Source: Bacillus thuringiensis (GTDB lineage Bacteria > Bacillota > Bacilli > Bacillales > Bacillaceae_G). From it: 64,000 nucleotides of DNA. Made by a program: the position numbers and the translations under genes. The stretch's first letter is position 1; the number at the start of each line of letters is the position of its first letter. Location of the stretch: contig NZ_JACYOF010000009.1 of the NCBI RefSeq assembly GCF_014932895.1, positions 103,578-167,577 of the forward strand, written 5' to 3'. The notes beneath the pieces are model-generated. The model did not search any database. It was not told where the DNA came from and worked only from the letters and a program-made list of their open reading frames with translations. Shown one piece after another: positions 53,596 through 63,273 of this stretch.

Positions 53596-55005
53596 TTATG
53601 CCACGTCTTCTTTTTGTTCCTTTTGTAGCGTACTATTTTTGTAACCGTAACTGAAATAGACAACAAGTCCAATTACAAGCCATATCACAAAGCCAATCCA
53701 TGTTGTTACTGGAAGTTGTAATGCTAAATATCCACAGAATAGAACAGATAAAGCCGGAATCCATGGTACAAAGGGCACTTTAAAAGCGCGTGGTAATTCT
53801 GGTTGTTTTTTACGTAAAATAACTACTCCAATTGATACAACGCTAAACGCAAATAATGTACCAATATTTGTTAGCTCAGCTAATTTACTTAAAGGAATGA
53901 AGCCAGCAAAGAAAGCAACCATAGTGGCAGTAACCCAACTATTGATAACAGGTGTTTTTGTTTTTTTATTTACGCGAGAAAGTGCTTTTGGTAGTAATCC
54001 ATCGCGGCTAATTGCGTAAAATAAACGTGTTTGTCCATATAACACTACAAGTAATACAGTTGTAATTCCTGTAATTGCTCCTAAAGAAATAAAGCCAGCA
54101 ACCCAATCTTGTTGAATATATTGTAGTGCAAATGCAACAGGGTTTTTCACCCCTAACTGATCGTAAGGTACAATCCCAGTTAAAATCAATGAAACAACGA
54201 TATATAAAATCGTACAAATCGTTAAAGAAGCAATGATGCCGATTGGCATGTTTCGCTGTGGATTTTTGACTTCTTCAGCAGCTGTTGATACAGCATCGAA
54301 TCCGATATAAGCAAAGAATACAGTTGCAGCTCCAGCTGTTACTCCAGAGAAGCCGAACGGCATAAATGGTGTCCAGTTTTCGGGCTTTACATAGAAAGCT
54401 CCAACACCGATAAATAGTAAGATGACAAAAAGTTTGATAGCCACCATGATAGCGTTAAAGCGAGCTGATTTTTTGGCTCCCTTTGTTAATAACAACGTTA
54501 TTAGAAAGATAATACAGATTGCTGGTAAATCTACATATGTTCCCGCTTCAGGGCTATATGCGCTTGTTACAGCAGTAGGTAATGTAATACCGAATCCACT
54601 TAATAGTCCTTGTAAATACCCTGACCAACCAGATGCAACAGCTGAGGAAGCTAATCCATATTCTAAAATTAAATCCCACCCTAAAATCCAAGCTATCAAT
54701 TCTCCAAATGTTGCATAGCTATAAGTGTAAGCACTGCCGGATACCGGTACAGTTGATGAAAATTCAGAATAACATAAAGCTGCAAATGCACAGGCTAAAC
54801 CGGATAAAATAAACGACAAAACAAGTGCTGGTCCTGCGTGTTCTGCTGCGGCAACACCGGTAAGAACGAAAATCCCAGTTCCGATAATGGCGCCAATCCC
54901 GAGCATAGTAAGATCAAAGGCACCGAGTTCCTTTTTTAAAGATGCTCCTTTTTGTTCTGACTGTACCAATAGTGCTGAAATAGATTTTTTTCGAAATAGA
55001 TTCAT
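53596..55005 (-). CDS. APC-superfamily amino-acid permease (YfnA/CAT-like)
   Basis: Start chosen at MNLFRKKSISALL (55005; GCGAGG upstream), giving 469 residues; a 15-codon longer frame has no ribosome site. Twelve or so membrane helices. Family motifs: LGAFDLTMLGIGAIIGTGIF near the N-terminus, VPVSGSAYTYSYATFGELIA, and IGFDAVSTAAEEVKNPQRNM. Related permeases import cationic or branched-chain amino acids by proton symport; substrate not predictable. It is monocistronic. Confidence 0.9.
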   Translation of the reverse strand: MNLFRKKSISALLVQSEQKGASLKKELGAFDLTMLGIGAIIGTGIFVLTGVAAAEHAGPALVLSFILSGLACAFAALCYSEFSSTVPVSGSAYTYSYATFGELIAWILGWDLILEYGLASSAVASGWSGYLQGLLSGFGITLPTAVTSAYSPEAGTYVDLPAICIIFLITLLLTKGAKKSARFNAIMVAIKLFVILLFIGVGAFYVKPENWTPFMPFGFSGVTAGAATVFFAYIGFDAVSTAAEEVKNPQRNMPIGIIASLTICTILYIVVSLILTGIVPYDQLGVKNPVAFALQYIQQDWVAGFISLGAITGITTVLLVVLYGQTRLFYAISRDGLLPKALSRVNKKTKTPVINSWVTATMVAFFAGFIPLSKLAELTNIGTLFAFSVVSIGVVILRKKQPELPRAFKVPFVPWIPALSVLFCGYLALQLPVTTWIGFVIWLVIGLVVYFSYGYKNSTLQKEQKEDVA

Positions 55006-55244
55006 ATAGATACCTCGCCTCATAGTTGTTTTAATATTCTGAAAAAGCATATCGTTTTGTCGTATAATGTCGAATGTTTGTATTTCACATTTTAATTCAA
55101 ATAAAAATCTTTGTAAATATTTATTTTCAGAAAATTAGATATTCTTAGTTTCACCTTATTTCTTTTCTCTCAATCCCTTCGTTCCAGATGTATGTCTTTA
55201 AGGGAAATACTTATATCCCTATGGAATCAAAGTTTATTCTGTCT

Positions 55245-55290
55245 ATTATTTCTTAGCGTACAATTTTCTCAAAATGATATACTGACCTCA
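55245..55290 (-). mobile_element. Tn3-family terminal repeat (GGGGTCACC type, degenerate)
   Basis: Minus strand: GAGGTCAGTATATCATTTTG, AGAAAATTGTACGCTAAG. No transposase nearby. Confidence 0.45.
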
Positions 55291-55424
55291 TATAGTCTTC
55301 TATAATCTATTGTGTATATCTGTATGCATCCTCTATATAAATCATAGGGGATTGTTTGCATGTTGACTTTGGTTTTATGTACAATAAAGGTAAAGATATA
55401 GCTTAAAACAGGAAGAGGAGAACC

Positions 55425-56345
55425 ATGTCCAATTCATTAGTAAATTTACGTATCGATTTTGCATTTAAGCAGTTATTTGGCACAAATGGAAATGAAGATA
55501 TCTTAGTCGCTTTTTTAAATGCCATGTTAAAAGATTCTTTAGAATCACCTATTGTTTCCCTGCAATTAGAAGATCCACATTTGCATCGAGAATATGAAGA
55601 AGATAAATTATCAATTTTAGATATTTCGGCTACATTAAATACAGGAACAAAGGTAAATGTAGAAATCCAATTGAATAACAATCACGATATGATCAAACGA
55701 AGCTTGTATTATTGGGGAAGGTTATACACTTCTCAATTGCAAAAAGGAATGCCTTATAGCTCACTTCATAAAACGATTACCATTAACTTGTTAAACTTTG
55801 TGATGTTTCCAGAATATGAAGCGTTTCATACAACAGGAATCCTTTGGAATCAGCAACAACAAAAGCTATTAAGTGACGATATAGAAGTTCATATTGTAGA
55901 GATTCCAAAGTTACTACAGCAATGGCGCGAAGAGAAAGTTAATCCGTGGGAAGATTCCTTTGTTCGTTGGTTATTATTATTACCAGCGAATGAAGATGAG
56001 TATCTCACACAAACATTGGAGGACATTGCCATGAACCAAGATCCGATTTTACAAAAAGCAATGAATAAGTGGGAACGTATGAGTCAAGATTCTTCTTTCC
56101 GTCAAGCATATGAAGCAAGAGAAAAGGCTTTAATGGATGAGGCTGCAAAGTTTGCTCATGCTCGTAATGAAGGAAAAAAAGAAGGAATTCAAGAAGGAAT
56201 TCAAGAAGGAATTCAAAAAGGGGTTCAGCAAGGGAAAATACAGATGATTAAAGGGATGCATGAACTTGGTGTACCACTTGAAACGATTGCTAAAGCCAGT
56301 AAATTAGGTATAAATGAGGTTAAACTTATTTTAGAACAAAAATAA
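55425..56345 (+). CDS. Rpn-family PD-(D/E)XK nuclease / putative transposase
   Basis: A 306-residue protein. The N-terminal LRIDFAFKQLFGTNGNEDIL and LSILDISATLNTGTKVNVEIQL (the D...ExQ nuclease core) are diagnostic of the Rpn recombination-promoting nuclease family. The C-terminus carries a tandem EGIQ EGIQ EGIQ KGVQQGK repeat encoded by a 12-bp unit repeated three times (about 56177-56218), typical of this family and prone to length change. It acts on DNA; biological role uncertain. Terminator at 56354. Confidence 0.9.
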   Translation: MSNSLVNLRIDFAFKQLFGTNGNEDILVAFLNAMLKDSLESPIVSLQLEDPHLHREYEEDKLSILDISATLNTGTKVNVEIQLNNNHDMIKRSLYYWGRLYTSQLQKGMPYSSLHKTITINLLNFVMFPEYEAFHTTGILWNQQQQKLLSDDIEVHIVEIPKLLQQWREEKVNPWEDSFVRWLLLLPANEDEYLTQTLEDIAMNQDPILQKAMNKWERMSQDSSFRQAYEAREKALMDEAAKFAHARNEGKKEGIQEGIQEGIQKGVQQGKIQMIKGMHELGVPLETIAKASKLGINEVKLILEQK

Positions 56346-56353
56346 TCGGCAAC

Positions 56354-56387
56354 AAAAAAAGAACCTATTAATTGGGTTCTTTTTTTG
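56354..56387 (+). terminator. Terminator of the rpn-like gene
   Basis: AAAAAAAGAACC pairs with GGGTTCTTTTTTT around an 8-nt loop. Confidence 0.85.
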
Positions 56388-56424
56388 AGATATTTGTCAA
56401 CTAGGGGTAGCACCAATGAAATTT

Positions 56425-56640
56425 TTCAAGGAAACACCATTGATTTCTACCTAATTGAACAAGAAATCAAAAGACTGCAAAACGGTTCTTCAAGAAAGCT
56501 CTGCAATCTTTTGATGTTTCACAGCCGCATGTGATAATTATCAATAAGAATTCCGCTTACCCTGTATCAATTGAAACGTTGAATGATGAAAAAAGATGCC
56601 TGTAGGCATTCAAATAAGGCAAGTGAATAAAGAGTTTACC
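56425..56640 (+). pseudogene. IS6/IS240-family transposase relic 2
   Basis: Starts in the middle of the gene: KGNTIDFYL, then frameshifted IKRLQN and further pieces that align with the central DDE region of IS6-family transposases (compare 39320-39715). Both ends are missing. Confidence 0.6.
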
Positions 56641-56763
56641 TTGCTGTTTATAACAAGAAACTTGTTTTTACCCCATCACCATCATGCTAAGATCTTCTGA
56701 AAATTTTCCTTTTCCTCTGCCGGTTATTTATAAGGGCATATCTTATTATAACTTTTGTTCAAA

Positions 56764-57170
56764 TATGCATTTTTACATATCCAAATATAGGGGATTATTT
56801 ACAGAGTATAATTAAATTATATTAATAACATTTAAAATATATTGACTCTTTTTATGAATTAAAGACTTATTTTCTTACCATATATATATCAAGGTGTAAC
56901 TATTATAATTACTCAAATGACATTAAATAATCATTTTAGAAGTATAATATCCCGGTCATATTAAGTATGTAACAACAAAATTATCGAGTTAATTAGACAA
57001 AATATTACTATTTACGACAAAACATTACTATATACGCACGAAAAATTTAATGCTTTAATAAAGGTGTAATTACTAGTTCACTAAGAAAGGAGAAGAAACT
57101 AATAAAAGTAAAATAAAGGTGCACGTAACATTTTGTCAAATTAATTTTCGGAATAATCAGTAAATTATTT
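56764..57170 (+). promoter_or_regulatory. PlcR-box leader, copy E
   Basis: TATGCATTTTTACATA at 56764-56779 exactly matches the PlcR box pattern. The leader follows (GCTTTAATAAAGGTGTAATT at 57050-57069). The embedded frame FTKKGEETNKSKIKVHVTFC and eight more codons (57077-57160) is open but preceded by an in-frame TAG, so it has no start. It lies 658 bp upstream of the large secreted protein at 57438, in the same direction, with no gene between. Confidence 0.8.
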
Positions 57171-57437
57171 TCTTTTTAAAACTAGAATCATCAAAGTATC
57201 ATATTTTCACACAGAATTAATGTCCTTATTTTTTATAATATTTAATAATCAAAAGTGTAACTTCATCGGAACAACAAAAGATGACTGATATACGTTCTAT
57301 AAAGAGTTGAGTAGGTTTTGTATTATACATTGAACTGCCAATTAAAAAGTACTAAGAATATATCAGAAGTCATATGTAATTTCATTAATTTATCGAAAGT
57401 GTTTTAACAAAAAAATTAAGAAGAAAGGTAGATTTAT

Positions 57438-59879
57438 ATGAACAGAAAAAAGAATCGTAAATTACAAAAGCCAATAAAAGTACTTGCGACATCCGTTGTT
57501 TTGGCAACTACGTTATTTACGCCTATTATGACCAACAGCTTGAATGTTCATGCTGAAACTACTGCAACACAACAATCTAATTTATTTCCTCCAACTTTTG
57601 ACGTTTCTAGTTTAAAAACGATGTCGGCTAGTGATATTATCGCCATGACAAGTGATGCCACTAATTTGTCAAAAATACTACGAGCAAAATTTATGATACA
57701 AAGTGGTGGAACAGGAAAACTGAATGAATTTGCAAGTAGAGGTCAAGCGCATACAGATTTCCTAAACTGGCTGATGTCAAACAATGATGTGCTAAACACA
57801 TATTTGCAAGGTGGCGTTCCTAGTGGTGATCCGATAAAATCACTTGAGATTTTACAAAAGTTATGGGCTGCGGATAAAGACATTTCAAATAAAACAAATA
57901 ACGGTGTTTATCTAAGAATGGCTATGGCAGTGGCATTAGATTTTTCAAAGCCAATTACTACTTGGGAAGCAACAGATAAAGCAGCCGATGGCAGTGGGGT
58001 TCATTCAGAAATTGATCCTGTTTCTAGATATCAAAAATTCAAAACGCTGCAACAGAACGGAAAATTGTTCACTAGCTTCAACGGGTATGACGTAGTGCAT
58101 ATGCGTATGGTAGTGGACAGTAGTTTGACAGATGCTGATATTGATTATATTCAGGAATACGTTCGTTCAAGAATCGGATCTCCATTATTCAATGAAAAGA
58201 AAATTCAATTAGATCAAAGCCATATTTCAAATATTATGTGGTTGTTAACTTATCAAATGAAAAATCCTAACAATAACAATGCCGACGTTAATGCTGGCAG
58301 TGATGTATTCTATGGGGTTCCTTGGGACTTGAAAAATGTATTAAGAGATGGTGGTGTTTGTGGTACCTTCTCAATGTTTGGCACTCAAGTTTCGAAGGTT
58401 TTTGGGGTTCCAGCAAGCGTCTACGGGCAACCTGGCCATGCAGCTATGTCGTATATGGGAGTTCAAGAAGATGGAAAATTTTACTGGGAACTTAATAATG
58501 ATATTACTGGTTGGGGACAGTCAGTAAGTACATGGTATCAGCCTTGGGGAACTGATTTTCTACTTTCTGGAGGACCGAACTTTTCCCCTTCTTACATTAA
58601 TACGTATGAAAATGCAACCAATCATACAGGTGCAATGACACCTACTGTAACAACTCAAGAACAATTACGTTTCTTAGCTAATTATGTTGCAAGTCAAGAT
58701 CCTATTGCGGCTAATAATATTCGTTCTGCTGCGTTGACCTTAGATCAAGCTGGTCAGTCGGACTTTCCACTTTGGGCTGATTATATTAAAGGTCTAGTTA
58801 AACAAGGGGCTACGACATCAGTACAATGGTCTACTATCAATGATCAAGTCATGAAACAATTTGCAAATGATCCTCGAGCACTTTATGACCTTGTACGTCT
58901 ATATAAGGATCAATTAATTAATAATAATGATACAAATAAGCAAAATTTAATGATCCAATTAAATAATGTACTCGCTAACGTTAAAAGCACTCCTAATAAT
59001 GCGGAACGACAAATGTTAACAACTGTACGTTCAGAGATAGAAAAAGACGGTCTTGCTTTGATGTCAATATACGCGGTATCCAGTAAAGAAAATGATGGTA
59101 ATCAGGCTGCAATAAATGCAATTGATGGGGATCCATCAACATTCTGGCATAACAAATGGGATCTAAGTGATAAAAATCCTTATATCACTTTAAAACTCAA
59201 TAAAGCTCAAACCATTTCTAGTTTGACATATTTGCCAAGACAAGATAATGGTGCTAACGGAAATATAACTTCGTATAACATTTATACTAGCCTTGACGGT
59301 ACCAATTTCACAAAAGTTGCAAGTGGAACTTGGGCAGATGATTCTACTCAGAAGACTGCTAAATTTGCAGATACTAATGCACAATATGTAAAATTGGAAG
59401 TAGTAACAAGCCACGCTGGTTTTGCATCTGCAGCAGAAGTAGGAGTAGGAGTCACTCCTGTTAAACCTTCTGTATTACCTAAAAATACGATGAAAGCAAG
59501 TGCAAATAGTGTGGAATCACAAGATTCAGCTACGAAGGCAATCGATGGAAAGGCAGATACATTTTGGCATACTAGTTGGACAACAGGTCAATATCCGTAT
59601 AATTTAACGTTGGAGCTTGATAAAAACAAAACGATTTCACAAGTAGACTATCTTCCAAGACAAGATGGATCTGAAAATGGCCGTATTTTAAACTACAATA
59701 TCTACACGAGTGTGGATGGCGTTAATTATGAAAAAGTAACTTCTGGAACATGGGAAAATACTATGGATAAAAAATCAGTAAAATTCAACCCGGTTACAGC
59801 AAAATTTGTAAAACTAGAAGTAACAGATGGCAAGAATGGCTATGCTTCAGCAGCAGAAGTAGACATTTGGGGATATTAA
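57438..59879 (+). CDS. Large secreted protein: Cys-His protease/transglutaminase-like domain plus two discoidin domains
   Basis: An 813-residue protein. Signal peptide to about residue 40 (SLNVHAE). Residues 40-530 are largely helical. They contain DGGVCGTFSMFGTQVSKVFG (candidate nucleophile Cys), GQPGHAAMSYMG (His) and YWELNND (Asn/Asp) in the order of transglutaminase/papain-like enzymes. Residues 540-680 and 690-813 are two F5/8-type C (discoidin, CBM32-like) domains, each with a DGxxxTFWH and LPRQDxxxNG pattern and YVKLEV or FVKLEV ends. These bind carbohydrate or lipid. It is probably a secreted enzyme targeting host or insect glycoconjugates, driven by leader E. The enzymatic activity is inferred only. 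Confidence 0.7.
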   Translation: MNRKKNRKLQKPIKVLATSVVLATTLFTPIMTNSLNVHAETTATQQSNLFPPTFDVSSLKTMSASDIIAMTSDATNLSKILRAKFMIQSGGTGKLNEFASRGQAHTDFLNWLMSNNDVLNTYLQGGVPSGDPIKSLEILQKLWAADKDISNKTNNGVYLRMAMAVALDFSKPITTWEATDKAADGSGVHSEIDPVSRYQKFKTLQQNGKLFTSFNGYDVVHMRMVVDSSLTDADIDYIQEYVRSRIGSPLFNEKKIQLDQSHISNIMWLLTYQMKNPNNNNADVNAGSDVFYGVPWDLKNVLRDGGVCGTFSMFGTQVSKVFGVPASVYGQPGHAAMSYMGVQEDGKFYWELNNDITGWGQSVSTWYQPWGTDFLLSGGPNFSPSYINTYENATNHTGAMTPTVTTQEQLRFLANYVASQDPIAANNIRSAALTLDQAGQSDFPLWADYIKGLVKQGATTSVQWSTINDQVMKQFANDPRALYDLVRLYKDQLINNNDTNKQNLMIQLNNVLANVKSTPNNAERQMLTTVRSEIEKDGLALMSIYAVSSKENDGNQAAINAIDGDPSTFWHNKWDLSDKNPYITLKLNKAQTISSLTYLPRQDNGANGNITSYNIYTSLDGTNFTKVASGTWADDSTQKTAKFADTNAQYVKLEVVTSHAGFASAAEVGVGVTPVKPSVLPKNTMKASANSVESQDSATKAIDGKADTFWHTSWTTGQYPYNLTLELDKNKTISQVDYLPRQDGSENGRILNYNIYTSVDGVNYEKVTSGTWENTMDKKSVKFNPVTAKFVKLEVTDGKNGYASAAEVDIWGY

Positions 59880-60278
59880 TCATTTAGCTATATGAATGAA
59901 CACATTATCGCAGAGGGAGAACTATTTGAATACCCCCTTGTGATAGCATGTACTAATCTCGTAGAAAAGCCCAAAAAGGATAAAATAAAGTGGAAGCAAT
60001 GAATTTCACTAGCAAGAGCAATATCTTTAAGGAATCACGAAGAATAGTAGGTTTCTAAGGAAATCAAAATTTATGTTATAAATCCAAACATTTTGTAAAT
60101 GAACTCCTTTTAATTTTGGACAGACTGGTTTTCTAAATCAATCTGTCCCTTTTTTATCCTATGAATGGCTTCTACACCACTCAATTTAGAAATTGCTGTT
60201 TTAAAGGAATTGAATAAATCACGGGTAAAACCTTATAATAACCACTGTTCCTATTAATTATTATGTATTTATTATATA
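59880..60278. other. Intergenic region with terminator
   Basis: No gene recognised. GGACAGACTG pairs with CAATCTGTCC and is followed by six T at 60118-60156; it probably terminates transcription from the discoidin gene. Confidence 0.6.
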
Positions 60279-61445
60279 TTAAAATTCATCTTCATTAATT
60301 AAATTTCCTGCATCGTTATCTTTAGTTAATCTCTGCTTCAGATAATTTTCTTTCGTAGTCCGATCATTTTTATGACCAACTGCCGCTGCTATTACATGAG
60401 GTGCAAGCCCCTTGTAATCATATAAGTACTGTACATAAAAATGCCTAAAGAAGTGGGGAGTAATTCGAATATTCTCCGTAAAAGGTAACAGTGAATCTTT
60501 AATGATCTTAGAAATATATTGTGATAGATAATTTTCCCTATAAGCAGTATGGTTCTTAGTTTGGAATATGGTCCCACCGTTTATATTGCCTATATCTATA
60601 GGTAATCGTCTACGAATTCGGAATGCAACGATACGATTAAAAATCTCTTTATTAATAGAAACAATTCTTTCATTATCACCTTTTGTGTTTACGGTTAAGT
60701 AATAGCGCCCACGTATAGAGTCATATTCAATATGCTCCCACTTTGCATGTGCTACTTCTGCTACACGTAATCCTGTAGTAGCAAGGACCGACAATAAAGC
60801 ATAATTAATTTCATTATCCTTGTAGTAGTTTAGCAATTGCTTCACTTCTTCATATGATAACTCGCGCTTTGGTTTATGTTGTTTGTTCACCGTTGTGCTT
60901 AAAATTTCTACATGAAGAGGCTCCTGTATATATTGAACTTCATATAACCATTTCAAATAAGAACGGATTACGCCAAGTTTCCTACTAATCGTAGATGCTT
61001 TGTATTTTTCTTTTGATTGATAGGAGATTGCATCTTGGGATAACCACTTCTGATAATTGCGGATATGCCGTTTTCTTAAATTCCTCCAGACTTGTCCAAC
61101 CTTATAATCTTTTACATCTTGCTGCAGAAAATCTGTACTTTGTTTAATAAAGAAATAAAACTGGCTTAGATCACGTGCATATAGAATCCTAGATTCATCT
61201 TTTATACGCTTTTCCTGGTCAAAATGTGTTTGCCGGTTTAAGTAATAGTACAATATCTCTTCGTCTGAAAATCCCTCATATGTATAAGTATCTTCTCTTT
61301 CATTATTTTCCTTTTTAAGTTCAGCCTCATCTATATAGTCACGATTCCATACTGCAATTATGTTTGTAAAATCTTGTTTCTGTTTTTCTATATTTTCTAA
61401 AGAAGTTTCACCATGAATTGTATTCAATTCAAATTTCAATGTCAT
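60279..61445 (-). CDS. Plasmid-type tyrosine recombinase/integrase
   Basis: A 388-residue protein. N-terminal extension and core-binding domain (ASTISRKLGVIRSYLKWLYE). Catalytic domain with Arg in TTGLRVAEVAHAKW, Lys in NTKGDNERI, HxxR in TPHFFRHFYVQYL, GH in AVGHKNDRT and Tyr in KENYLKQ. All catalytic residues are present. It is divergent from a DNA-binding protein gene with palindromes between them, which suggests a plasmid maintenance or multimer-resolution module. Recognition site not identified. Confidence 0.9.
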   Translation of the reverse strand: MTLKFELNTIHGETSLENIEKQKQDFTNIIAVWNRDYIDEAELKKENNEREDTYTYEGFSDEEILYYYLNRQTHFDQEKRIKDESRILYARDLSQFYFFIKQSTDFLQQDVKDYKVGQVWRNLRKRHIRNYQKWLSQDAISYQSKEKYKASTISRKLGVIRSYLKWLYEVQYIQEPLHVEILSTTVNKQHKPKRELSYEEVKQLLNYYKDNEINYALLSVLATTGLRVAEVAHAKWEHIEYDSIRGRYYLTVNTKGDNERIVSINKEIFNRIVAFRIRRRLPIDIGNINGGTIFQTKNHTAYRENYLSQYISKIIKDSLLPFTENIRITPHFFRHFYVQYLYDYKGLAPHVIAAAVGHKNDRTTKENYLKQRLTKDNDAGNLINEDEF

Positions 61446-61549
61446 TCAACTCCGTATTCATTTCATTTATATTTATATTATAAATGAATTACATTCAAAA
61501 TTATTAACAGAATAAGATTTAATTTTTATAAAAAAGAAAGTTAATAATA

Positions 61550-61641
61550 ACTATAGAAAATCTCATATTTTCTATGGTTATAATCTATTTGTTTTTATAA
61601 ATTATCTTTTATATGATTTATAATCATATAAAAGATAATTT
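61550..61641. promoter_or_regulatory. Palindromes between divergent integrase and DNA-binding genes
   Basis: AAATTATCTTTTATATGATT (61599-61618) and its exact complement (61622-61641) around three bases. To the left an imperfect hairpin, CTATAGAAAAT/ATTTTCTATGG, lies at 61551-61579. These are candidate operators or recombination sites (for example the integrase core site). Confidence 0.7.
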
Positions 61642-61798
61642 AATTAGAAATCGAATTTTTATTTCGTATATATTTAAAAAATAAATTAAGTGTTGATTGT
61701 GTTATAATTAATTAAAACTATATATTTTAGAAATTTAACTTTACATAATAAAATTATTGATTTCAAATAGCAGAAGTTTACATATAGGAGGAAAAGGG

Positions 61799-62782
61799 AT
61801 GTTTGAAAGACAAGAAATAAATATGAATACAAATGAAGTAAAAGCTTATTTAGGAATTAGTAGCTTCATTTTTAATACTCTTATGAAACAAGGACAATTA
61901 ACTCCAATTAATCGAGAGACCTGGCGTTTAGATGGTAGCTTTTTATTTAAGAGAGAAAACATAGAAAAGTTGAAAGAAGATCGTGAAACAGAAGGGATTA
62001 CCTTATATCAAGCAGCCAAAGATTATAATGTAAGCATGTATCAACTTGAAAAGTGGATAGAAGAAGGGGATTTAACTTGTACTATACAGAAACATCGTAA
62101 TCGTGAGACTAAATTTGTAAATGAGGAAGAAATACGCGGATTGGTAGAGCAATTGGACCAGACCAATACTCTATATACATTCTCACAAAAGTATAATGTA
62201 GTATTGTTCCAAAAATTTATGGAAGGTAATAAATTAGCACGTATTATATCTATTCCGAAGCGCGGAGATATTGTGCTGATTGATGAATTTGGAAACAATA
62301 TGACACTAGAAGATGCAATTAAAGGGGGGTATAAGCCTGCATACGCTTTGTCCGATAAGCCAAGAAGTCATCATCAAAAGTTTGTAAAATTTCGTTTTCC
62401 TAAATCGAATCAATTGCGAAGTAACATTTTTCACTTAATTGACTTAGTACTACAGTATGTATCACCAAGAAATATTAAGGTTTCTGAGGAAGATGATTTT
62501 TGGTACTTTGATATTCGTCAATCGATTATTCAATTACCAATGCAAATGCAGATAGAATGGATTGATTGTTTAGCCCCATATATAATAGAAGGAAAATTAA
62601 CAAGACGTGTTAATAATAGCGTGTATTTAGATAGCAGTAGTGTCACTAAGGCCGTAACGATAACAAGCAATGAATATCATGCAATCACAAAGATTGTAAA
62701 TGAAACGAACTCTTCTATTGAAGAATTTATTGCATCCGCTATTCGCGAAAAGATTAATGATTATCAAGCGTCACACAATTAA
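61799..62782 (+). CDS. Plasmid DNA-binding protein with MerR/excisionase-like helix-turn-helix units
   Basis: ATG 61799 (AGGAGG seven bases upstream) is preferred over the longer frame from 61757; 328 residues. Two or three short helix-turn-helix-like units (NTNEVKAYLGISSFIFNTLM, TLYQAAKDYNVSMYQLEKWI, TLYTFSQKYNVVLFQKFM) precede a middle domain. The C-terminal helix (YHAITKIVNETNSSIEEFIA) resembles a ribbon-helix-helix segment. It lies divergent from the integrase and may regulate it or act in plasmid replication or partition. No family name can be given with certainty. Confidence 0.65.
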   Translation: MFERQEINMNTNEVKAYLGISSFIFNTLMKQGQLTPINRETWRLDGSFLFKRENIEKLKEDRETEGITLYQAAKDYNVSMYQLEKWIEEGDLTCTIQKHRNRETKFVNEEEIRGLVEQLDQTNTLYTFSQKYNVVLFQKFMEGNKLARIISIPKRGDIVLIDEFGNNMTLEDAIKGGYKPAYALSDKPRSHHQKFVKFRFPKSNQLRSNIFHLIDLVLQYVSPRNIKVSEEDDFWYFDIRQSIIQLPMQMQIEWIDCLAPYIIEGKLTRRVNNSVYLDSSSVTKAVTITSNEYHAITKIVNETNSSIEEFIASAIREKINDYQASHN

Positions 62783-62791
62783 TTTATAAAA

Positions 62792-62836
62792 TTCTAATTG
62801 GACAAGTTAGCTATTAGTTAACTTGTCCAATTAGAA
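62792..62836. terminator. Perfect 18-bp hairpin after the DNA-binding gene
   Basis: TTCTAATTGGACAAGTTA pairs exactly with its complement around a 9-nt loop, 10 bp behind the stop. No T-run, but its position suggests a terminator or RNA-stabilising hairpin. Confidence 0.6.
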
Positions 62837-62877
62837 AGCGTAATCTACTTTGTCGTTTTTCGTTCTACTAATACCCA

Positions 62878-63273
62878 TTACATAGATAAACTGAAAAAGG
62901 TAACGAGTACGAGAATAAATAGGATATTACTATACACGGAAGTATCCGAATTGCTTGTAGTACCTAGAATGCTTTTTCGCATTGCGGAATGATTCATCTT
63001 TGCTGTTGTATAGGCAATTCCGATTAACATAGTGATATTAAGAGTTAAGATGGCTGTTCCTGTTTTTTCTTTCTCAATTGTACAAATGCAAGAATCCAGT
63101 AATGGTGCATACATGAATGCAAATGGACTAGAGAATAAAGCCATGGATATCACGAAAGAACAGAAGTCTTTATAAAAAATCCGCCTAATAGTAAGCTGAT
63201 CACAATACTAGACATAGCAATTGTAATACATTGCTTGCTTCCTAAAACTTTTGCAATTTTTGCTAAACCCGTG
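62878..63273 (-). pseudogene. Degraded membrane-protein gene
   Basis: Minus-strand frames reading NTGLAKIAKVLGSKQCITIA, MSSIVISLLLGGFFIKTS and, after a frame change near 63180, MALFSSPFAFMYAPLLDSCI and ILTLNITMLIGIAYTTA. Hydrophobic segments indicate a membrane protein; its place after a Ger(x)C gene suggests a spore-germination permease, but the match is weak and no start was found. Confidence 0.35.
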
